From the NCBI GenBank assembly GCA_031271975.1, contig JAISUR010000039.1, positions 28,338-92,337 on the forward strand: a stretch of DNA of 64,000 bases. Reading direction: 5' to 3'. A program made the translations under genes and the position numbers. This DNA comes from Propionibacteriaceae bacterium (GTDB taxonomy: Bacteria > Actinomycetota > Actinomycetes > Propionibacteriales > Propionibacteriaceae). Under the pieces are notes generated by a model. The model saw only the letters and a program-made list of their open reading frames with translations, was not told where the DNA came from and made no database searches. How positions within the stretch are numbered: the first letter of the stretch is position 1; each line of letters opens with the position of its first letter. Shown in pieces: positions 43,335 to 50,800 of this stretch.

Positions 43335-44198
43335 TTATCCCTTCAGCGCGCCAGACATGAAGCCGCGCACGTAATGGCGTTGCAGGGCAAGGAACAAGAT
43401 GATGCAAGGCAACGTGAGCACAGTGACGCCGGCCTGTGTGGCCCCGTAATCGATAACGCCCATGACCTGCTGGCGCATGTTCACCAGAGCTAGCGGCAGC
43501 GTCTGGTTGTCGCCGCTGAGCAGGTACAGCGGGACCATGAAGTCGTTCCAGGCAGCCAGGAACGCGAACATGCCTACGGTGATGAGGCCGGGTTTGACCG
43601 CGTGTATGAGGATGCGCCACAGCAGCGTCCAGTTGGAGCAGCCGTCCACCTTCGCGGCCTCCGAAATGTCGCGCGGCACGGCCTCGAAAGAGATGCGCAT
43701 CATGAAGACGGCGAACGGAAGCTGGAAAACAGCCAGAATGAACGCCACGCCAACCAGGGTGTTGTTCAGGTAGATCGTCTTCAGCCAAATCACCAGCGGG
43801 ATCAGCAACGTCGCGTAAGGCACCATGAGGATGGACAGCACCAACAGGAACAGGGCGTTCTTCCCGGGGAAGCTGAAATAGGCGAAGGCATAACCGCCCA
43901 GCAGCGACAGCAGCAGCGTGAAGAGCACCGCCAGCAAGGTCACTACGAACGAGTTGAACAAGTACGTGCCCAAGCCCGCCTGGAAGTACATCAGGGTGAT
44001 GTAGTTGCCCACGCCCCAGCCGTCGACCTGGTTGGAACCCGGCGAGGGGGCGAACGAGCCGACTCCCGCCCAGATGAGCGGATATAGGAAGATGATGGCC
44101 AAGCCGCCGGTGAGGACGTAGTAGGGCGTTCGGATCGCGAGGCGCAGCGGGCCTTTGGCCTTGGTCCGGCCAGTGCCGCGGGAAAGCTGCTCACTCAT
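43335..44198 (-). CDS. Carbohydrate ABC transporter permease (MalG type)
   Basis: About 287 residues with six membrane helices. The EAA loop EAAKVDGCSNWTLLWRILIHAVKPGL near residue 187 contacts the ATPase. CUT1 partner of the preceding permease; together they carry a sugar bound by the lipoprotein receptor. No ATP-binding gene is in the operon, so a shared MsiK-type ATPase is expected. The ATG at 44198 overlaps the preceding stop by eight bases; a GTG at 44207 is an alternative. Confidence 0.93.
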   Translation of the reverse strand: MSEQLSRGTGRTKAKGPLRLAIRTPYYVLTGGLAIIFLYPLIWAGVGSFAPSPGSNQVDGWGVGNYITLMYFQAGLGTYLFNSFVVTLLAVLFTLLLSLLGGYAFAYFSFPGKNALFLLVLSILMVPYATLLIPLVIWLKTIYLNNTLVGVAFILAVFQLPFAVFMMRISFEAVPRDISEAAKVDGCSNWTLLWRILIHAVKPGLITVGMFAFLAAWNDFMVPLYLLSGDNQTLPLALVNMRQQVMGVIDYGATQAGVTVLTLPCIILFLALQRHYVRGFMSGALKG

Positions 44199-45096
44199 CT
44201 TCGTCACCGCCCCTCAGCACGCGGAGCTGGAAGATGTTGACCACTACCAGCGCCAGCAGCGCGATCACAGACAGCGCGGCGGCCAAGCCGAGCGAGCGTT
44301 TCGACTCGAAGGCCAGGTTGTAGACGAGTTGGACGACCGTCATCGTGGAGCCGTCTGGGCCGCCCTTGGTGAGGATGTAGAACTGGTCAAACGCGAGCAG
44401 CGAGCCGGTGACGCACATGATGGTGCTCAACGCCAACGAGGGCCGCAGCAGCGGGACTGTGATCCGGGAGAAAATCTGCAGAGTGGACGCGCCGTCGACG
44501 CGGGCGGCCTCGTACAGGTCCATCGAGATGGCTTGCAGGCCCACGAGCAGCAGCAGCATGTAGAAGCCCGAATAGCGCCACACGATCAGGAAGACCGTGG
44601 CCCACAAGGCGCCGTCGGGGCTGCCCAGGATGGAGGCGATGCCGATGGAGGAAAGAAACTCCTTGAACGGGCCTACTTGGGGCGAATACAGCGCGTAGAA
44701 CAACAGCGAGGCCGACGCCAAGCCGGTCGCCGCGGGCAACAGGATCGCCGTGCGCAGCAGCCCTTTCCAACGGGAGCTTTCCTGCACCAGCAGCGCCAGC
44801 CCCAGGCCGATGACGATCAGCAAGATGGTGGCGATCACGGTGTACTTGACCGTGAAGGCGACGGCTGGCCAGAACATCCGGTGTTCCACCACCGTGAGGT
44901 AGTTATCCGGGAAGTTCCAGCCCTTGTTGCCGCCCAACAGCTTCCAGTCCGTGCCCGACATGTAGCAGACCAGCAGGATCGGGACCACGAAGAAGACCAG
45001 TGTCACCAGTGCGAGCGGGCTGGCAAAAGCGATGCCCGCGTTGCGGTTCTTCGCCCCCATCCGGCGCACGGCCGCGCGGGCCACTGCGGTGGTCAT
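44191..45096 (-). CDS. Carbohydrate ABC transporter permease (MalF type)
   Basis: About 301 residues with six membrane helices. The EAA loop is EAARVDGASTLQIFSRITVPLLRPSL near residue 205. The start is ATG 45096 (MTTAVARAAVRRM), with GAGG five bases upstream; the open frame continues further but without support. It follows the binding-protein gene by 159 bases with a strong hairpin between, a common means of making more binding protein than permease. Confidence 0.93.
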   Translation of the reverse strand: MTTAVARAAVRRMGAKNRNAGIAFASPLALVTLVFFVVPILLVCYMSGTDWKLLGGNKGWNFPDNYLTVVEHRMFWPAVAFTVKYTVIATILLIVIGLGLALLVQESSRWKGLLRTAILLPAATGLASASLLFYALYSPQVGPFKEFLSSIGIASILGSPDGALWATVFLIVWRYSGFYMLLLLVGLQAISMDLYEAARVDGASTLQIFSRITVPLLRPSLALSTIMCVTGSLLAFDQFYILTKGGPDGSTMTVVQLVYNLAFESKRSLGLAAALSVIALLALVVVNIFQLRVLRGGDEDE

Positions 45097-45201
45097 GAAT
45101 GCCTCGCTTTGTTTGTGGGTCAATGCTGTCAGGTAACTTGCGCGCTGCGGGGGAATTTCGGGGTTATTACCCGCCGAATTCGCTGTATTGCAACAACGCG
45201 T

Positions 45202-45225
45202 CCGGGGGCGGGCCGCCACCCCCGG
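45202..45225 (-). terminator. Hairpin between the binding protein and the permeases
   Basis: CCGGGGG (45202-45208) and CCCCCGG (45219-45225) form a seven-base-pair G/C stem with a ten-base loop and no T-run on the minus strand. It is likelier an mRNA stabiliser or partial terminator than a full terminator. Confidence 0.5.
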
Positions 45226-45255
45226 CACAGAGGGCGGCGGCCACGCTCGAATCGG

Positions 45256-46572
45256 TTACTGGTTCAGGACTGCCGTGATGGCGTCATTGTCGGCCGCAAG
45301 GGTGTCGGTGCCCTCGAACACGGCGTTGCGGAACAGGACGGTGAACGGCGAGCCGCCCGCGTTGAACGCTTCGGCGAAGTACTGCGCCACCGGCGTGCGG
45401 CCATAGGCGACAGTGGAGTTCATCGCGAGGGCCAGCGGGTCAGCCTTGGTGTAGCTGTTGTCCAGCAGCGAGTTGCGCGCGGGCACTTCGCCAGCCTTGG
45501 CGATCACTTCGAGCTGCGTGTCGTCGGAGAGCATCCAGGCCAGGAAGTTCCACGCCTGGTCGACATTCTTGGAGTCCTTCGAGATACCCATGGCGTCGCC
45601 GCCGAGGAAGGTCGACTGGCCGCCATTGACACCGGGGATGGCACCCGCGCCAACGTTGATGCCGGCTTCCGCGGCTGCGTAGGTGGAAGTGTTCGGATAC
45701 GGCATGACGCCGATCTTGCCTTCGGCGAAGGGGGCCGTCCACGTGCCGCCGTTCTCTTCCTTGGAGCCTTCGCCAACCGCGCCGGAATCGTAAAGATCCT
45801 TGTAGGCGGCGTAGACAGCCTTGGCGTTGTCGCCGGCCAGCATGGCCGTCTTGCCGTCGGCGGAGAGCACCTCATCGCCGGCGCCCCAGATGTAGGGGAA
45901 CCAGGTGAAGACGATGCAGCCGCCGCAGTTGCCGCCAAAGTAGGTGCCGGAGACGCCCGGCTTATTGAGGGCCGCCACAGCCTTGGCCTGGTCGACGAAC
46001 TCCTGGAGGGTTGTCGGGCCCTTCTCCGGATCGAGGCCGGCTTCCTTGTAGAGGTCCTTGTTCCAAACCATCACGGAGATGTCGGTGACGAAGGGCAGCG
46101 TGTGCTCTTTGCCGTCAACCGTGCCGGCGTCGATGTGGCCGCGCGCGATGTCACTGCGGAAGGGCAGGCCCTCGATCTTGTCGGTGATGTCGGTGAACAT
46201 GCCCTCAGAGACCCAGTAGGGCAGCCGCACGACGTCGCCGGCCATCAGGTCGGGAAGCTCGTTGTTGGTGGCTGCCGCGCCGACTTTGCCCTCCATGTCG
46301 TCGTTGGGGATGATCTCCAACTTGACCTGGTTCTTGTGGGATGCGTTGTAGGCGTTCACCAGCGCGTTGGCCTGACGCTCCAGCGGGGCGCGCGTCCACA
46401 TCGTCAGTTGGGCGCCGTCGTCGACACCCATGGGATCGGCGGCTGGGGCCGACGTCGCTGCGGGTTCGGTGCTCTCGCCAGTGGGGGTCGCCGCTGGGGA
46501 GCAAGCGGACAACGCCAGCCCTGCGGCTACGGCCGTTGCGAGGAATAGGGTCAATCGCCTATTGCGAGACAT
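45256..46572 (-). CDS. Sugar-binding lipoprotein of an ABC transporter
   Basis: A 438-residue extracytoplasmic receptor, CUT1 type. The signal sequence with lipobox ALSAC is near residue 22; a Thr/Pro/Ala linker and two lobes follow, with patterns AGDVVRLPYWVSEGMFTDIT and MVWNKDLYKEAGLDPEKGP. From its neighbours it probably binds beta-L-arabino-oligosaccharides. The ATG at 46572 is preceded by AAAGGAG. It is divergent from the LacI gene; a -35/-10 pair and an operator lie in between. Confidence 0.93.
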   Translation of the reverse strand: MSRNRRLTLFLATAVAAGLALSACSPAATPTGESTEPAATSAPAADPMGVDDGAQLTMWTRAPLERQANALVNAYNASHKNQVKLEIIPNDDMEGKVGAAATNNELPDLMAGDVVRLPYWVSEGMFTDITDKIEGLPFRSDIARGHIDAGTVDGKEHTLPFVTDISVMVWNKDLYKEAGLDPEKGPTTLQEFVDQAKAVAALNKPGVSGTYFGGNCGGCIVFTWFPYIWGAGDEVLSADGKTAMLAGDNAKAVYAAYKDLYDSGAVGEGSKEENGGTWTAPFAEGKIGVMPYPNTSTYAAAEAGINVGAGAIPGVNGGQSTFLGGDAMGISKDSKNVDQAWNFLAWMLSDDTQLEVIAKAGEVPARNSLLDNSYTKADPLALAMNSTVAYGRTPVAQYFAEAFNAGGSPFTVLFRNAVFEGTDTLAADNDAITAVLNQ

Positions 46573-46621
46573 ATGAGCTCCTTTGCTTGGGCTCGGGTCC
46601 GGCACGCTCTGTGCCGAAACA

Positions 46622-46669
46622 ACCGAAAAGGTTTTCTTAAACTCTAACATCCGATCTACAAGGTGTCAA
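46622..46669 (-). promoter_or_regulatory. Promoter and LacI-type operator of the transporter operon
   Basis: On the minus strand: -35 TTGACA (46664-46669), a 17-base spacer, -10 TAGAGT (46641-46646), then the operator read on the plus strand as ACCGAAAAGGTTT (46622-46634), placed over the probable transcription start. The same 13 bases occur upstream of the GH121 gene. Confidence 0.7.
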
Positions 46670-46728
46670 CGCGCTGTGTGTATACTCTTTGATAACGATT
46701 TCCTTAAACGACGAAGGATTTTCCGAAA

Positions 46729-47739
46729 ATGACTGGAGACAAGCCGGTCACCCTGGCCGAAGTCGCGGCCCAAGCCGGGGTATCCATCGCTACCGCTTCA
46801 AAAGCCCTCAACGGCCGCGACCAAGTCCGCGCCTCCACCAAAGACCGTGTGCTGCAGTCCGCCCGGGAGCTTGGTTTTACCCCGAATGCCCTTGCCAAAG
46901 GCCTGTTGTCGGGACGTTCCGGCACAGTTGGCCTGGTCACCCATGATCTGGAAGGCCGCTTCTCGATCCCCATCTTGATGGGTGTGGAAGACGCCTTCGG
47001 CGCGGAGAAAACATCCGTTTTCCTCACCGACGCGCGCGGCGACGCGATCCGCGAGCGGTATCAGATCGAAGCTCTACTCGGGCGCCGAGTCGACGGCATC
47101 ATCGTCGTCGGCGAACAGACCAACAACCGCCCCTCCATCAGCGCCGGTATCCCCGTGCCGGTCGTCTACGCGTACGCGCCCTCCGACAACCCCGCAGACT
47201 GCTCGGTGGCTTTCGACAACGTCGGCGCGGGCCGACTCAGCGTCGAACACCTGATCGCCTGTGGGCGCTCCCGCATCGCCATCATCACGGGCGACCCGAC
47301 CTACGGCGCCGCCCAGGAGCGCGCCATCGGCGCCCAACGGGCCCTGGATGAGGCCGGGCTGAAGCTGGTCGGCGAGCCCACGTTCGGCACCTGGACCGAA
47401 TCCTGGGGCCGCGGCGCCACCCGCCTGCTCATGGCCCAACACCCCGAAGTGGACGCCATCTTGTGCGGCTCCGACCTGATCGCGCGCGGCGTGCTGGACG
47501 CCCTTCGCGAACGCGGCCTGGAAGTGCCCGGCGACGTCGCCGTGATGGGACACGACAACTGGGAGGTGCTCGCCTCAGGTGCCCGCGTCCCGCTGACCAG
47601 CGTGGACATGAACCTCGAACAGTTGGGCCGCCGCGCCGCCACCCGGTTGGCCGAAGCGATCGCCGGGAACCCGCACGCCGGCGTTGACCTGATCGAAGGG
47701 CGCGTGGTTACGCGGAAGTCGACTGCGCCGCTGGATTGA
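46729..47739 (+). CDS. LacI-family regulator of the arabino-oligosaccharide locus
   Basis: A 336-residue protein. The N-terminal helix-turn-helix VTLAEVAAQAGVSIATASKALNGRDQV and hinge, then a periplasmic-binding-like effector domain (GLVTHDLEGRFSIPILMGVEDA, AIITGDPTYGAAQERAIGA, GDVAVMGHDNWEVL). It is divergent from the transporter operon and between that and the GH43/GH121 genes, and probably represses both through the shared site ACCGAAAAGGTTT. A CCGAAAA half-site covers its own ATG. The inducer is likely an arabinose disaccharide. Confidence 0.9.
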   Translation: MTGDKPVTLAEVAAQAGVSIATASKALNGRDQVRASTKDRVLQSARELGFTPNALAKGLLSGRSGTVGLVTHDLEGRFSIPILMGVEDAFGAEKTSVFLTDARGDAIRERYQIEALLGRRVDGIIVVGEQTNNRPSISAGIPVPVVYAYAPSDNPADCSVAFDNVGAGRLSVEHLIACGRSRIAIITGDPTYGAAQERAIGAQRALDEAGLKLVGEPTFGTWTESWGRGATRLLMAQHPEVDAILCGSDLIARGVLDALRERGLEVPGDVAVMGHDNWEVLASGARVPLTSVDMNLEQLGRRAATRLAEAIAGNPHAGVDLIEGRVVTRKSTAPLD

Positions 47740-47805
47740 CATCGGAAAGGTGCCCGGGTGGTGGTCACGATGACCGGTTGGTCTGCGAGCGCGCAGCGCT
47801 CTCGA

Positions 47806-50800
47806 TTACCCCGCTGGCAGCACTACCTTTGCCGTCTTGGCGGAGGTCTTGGCCACCGTGGTGTAGCCGGCCTTGGTGGCGGTGACCTTCACCGTGATCT
47901 GCTTGCCCTTGTCGGCGTCCGTCAGCGCGTACGTCGCCCCCACCTGGCCCTTGACGGCCTTGCCGGAGCGGTACCACTGATAGGTCAGCGTGTCCGGAGC
48001 CGGGTCCCAAGCGCCAGGTACGGCGGTCAAGGTTTGGCCCACCTCGGCGGTGCCCGAAATCTCGGGCACCACAGCGGTGGTGAACGCCAGCTTGGCGACT
48101 TTCTTCGACGACTTCGACGTCTTGGCAGCCTGCTTGAAGCCGTCCAGGGTACCGGTCACTTTCACCTTGATGGCCTTGCCGATGTCGTCGAGGCCGAGGG
48201 TGTAGGTGGCGGCCGTCGCGCCTTCGACAACCTTGCCGGCGCGATACCACTGGTAGGTCAGGGCGACCCCCACCGGACCCCAATCGCCGGGAACGGCCTG
48301 CAACGTCTCGCCGTACTTGGGCGCCGTCTTGGCGGGATCCTTGCCGGTGTCCAGGTTGAGCGTCTTCGGCGTCTTGGTGGTCAGCGTGCCCGCGGCGACC
48401 TTCTTCTCCTTGGACGGGTGGGACCAGGTCTCGGCGTAGTCGCGCAACTGCCCACGGGCCTTGACGGAAACCTTGTGGCCCATGTCGGCTGCGGTCAGCG
48501 TGTAAGTCACGTCGGTCGCGCCCGGAATCTTGACCTCGTCGCGGAACCACTGGTAAGCGAACGACGCGGGCTTGGGGCTCCACGTGCCCGGCTTGGCGGT
48601 CAGCGTCTTGCCCACCTTCGCGGTGCCGGAGATCTTGGGCGTGCCCACCTTCTTATATGGCGTCTTCGCGGCAGGCACCAAGGCGGCGACCGACGACGAC
48701 AGCGCGGCTGTGGCCGTATCCACCTGGGTCTGCGTGGCCGTAGGATCGGCCAGGATCGCCTGGGCCGCATCCAGTTTGGCCTGCACCGCGGCGAACGAGC
48801 CGGAGGTGTAGTCGAACGGATCAAGTTCGACAGCGATGGCCACTACGGCAGCCAACACGGTCTTGTCGCCCAAGTGGCTGCCCGGATCATCCACCGGCTT
48901 GGCCTGCAAGGCGGAGATCGCGGCCCGGACTGCTGTCACCTGATGGTCCACGGCGAACTGGTTGGCGTCCGAATTGTCGTCGATCAAAGCCTGCGCGGCG
49001 TCCAAGGCATTCTGCAGCCCGGCGGCAGATTCGTCGGTGTAGATCGACAGGTCCAGGCCGGCGATGGCGGCCACGATGCCTGCGAGCACCGTGGTGTCAC
49101 CGCGCACCTCCAGGGCTTCCATCGCCTCCATAACGGCCTCGGCCAAGTCGTCGACGCCGTCCTGGTCGATCGTGCCCGGATTGTCGATGGCGTTCTGCGC
49201 ATCGGCGAGAACGGCCTGCAACTCAGCCCACGAACTCGCGGTGTAGTCGGACTCGGCCAAACCGGCGGCTTGGCTGATCGCGGCTTCCAACTCGTCCGTG
49301 TTGAGCGGCTCGACGGTTACCGTCGCCGAAGCGGACTTCGTCGTGTCGAAGACCGAAGTCACCGTGACGGTGAGCGTGGTCGCCGTCTCGTCCGGGCCGA
49401 TCACCAGCACGCCGTCGGTGATGGTGGTGCTGGTTGACGTGGCTCCGGCCACCGTCCAGGTGACGTCGTCACTGGCCGAGCCGGCGGTGGTCACCGTGGC
49501 CGTGAACGTCTGCGAGCCGCGCACCGGGACAGTCGCCGCAGTCGGGCTGATGGAGACCGCGTCGACGGCGGGCGCCACATAGGCATACACCTCCCACTCG
49601 CGGATGCCCGGTGAACCGTCCGAACCCGCCGTGCCCCACGACGTGATCTGCATCCGCAGGATCGTCGTGGTGACCGCGTCGAAGTGGACCGTGACGAAGC
49701 CGTCGCGGTCACGGCCGTAAGTATCGCCCGACACCAAGGTGACCGGCACGAAGGCGGAAGTGGCGTCGTCCCAATACTCCAGCGACCAGGCGCTCGGCGG
49801 GATGACGCCCACGTTGTCCTCGTCAGCGGAATCTGCGAACCACCACACGCGGGACTCGTCGAAGGTCACTTCTTCGTCCCACGTCAATGTGATGGTTTGG
49901 GCACCGGCGTCCGGCCACGTGTGCCAGGCGCAGGTGTTGTTCTGGTCCGTGCATTCGTCCACGACCGCGGCTGGAGTGGTCCAGGTTGAGTTGTTGGTGG
50001 AAGTCACCGTCGCCAACGGGGCGATGTTGCCCACCAGCGGCACCGAAGTGTCACGCGGGATGGCCAGTGAACCGGTGCCGACGAGTCCGGCCACGTCCGT
50101 GGCCCGCAGATTCAACGTGTGAGCTGACGAATCCGGAGCCGCCACACTTGTGCCGGACAGAGTCGTCCACGAGCCCGTGCCGTCGAAGCGGTATTCGACG
50201 CTGGCCACACCGGACGTGGCGTCGGTGGCCGTGACCGTGGCCGAGCGGTCGGTTTCCAGCGTGGCGGAAACGCTCGGCGCGGTCTTGTCGATCTTGACTT
50301 CGAGCGAGACTTCGGCGGATTCGTTGTTCGCGGCGTCCTTGGCCTTGCCGTAGACGGTCGCGGTGCCCTCGTCGCTCAGCGCGACATCGACATGGCTGAC
50401 GGCCGGGGTCGCGGCATAAGCATCCGAGCCCACCTTGGTCGAGATCGTCAGCAGCGCGTCGACGTCATCGGATGCCGAGACCCGGACGGTGACGTTGGAC
50501 GTGTACCAGCCGCTCGACCCGGCCGTGCCCGACTGCACCGCGATGGATGCCGTCGGAGCCACCGTGTCCAGAGTGCCGCCGCCAGTGACCGTGACTGTGG
50601 CCGAGGCCGACTTCGTGGGGTCGGCGACCGAAGTCACTGTGACGGTCAGCGATGTCGCCGTCTCGTCAGCGCCAACCACCAAGCCGCCGGTTGAGGTGAT
50701 CACGGTGGCTGCGGAGGTGCCGCCGGAGACGGCCCAGGTGACCGCGTCGGACAGGCCGGAGACATCGATCGTGGCGGTGAACTGCCGCGAACCGCCCACA

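Noticed and set aside
45097..45255. A riboswitch before the permeases
   Set aside because: Only one G/C hairpin is visible; nothing resembles a known aptamer.
44155..46548. A 797-codon open frame on the plus strand over the permease and binding-protein genes
   Set aside because: The minus-strand frames encode recognised permeases and a lipoprotein; the plus frame has no recognisable domain and is a codon-bias shadow.
47740..47805. A strong terminator between lacI and the GH43 gene
   Set aside because: GAGCGC-GCA-GCGCTC (47787-47801) is a stem of six with no T-run on either side.
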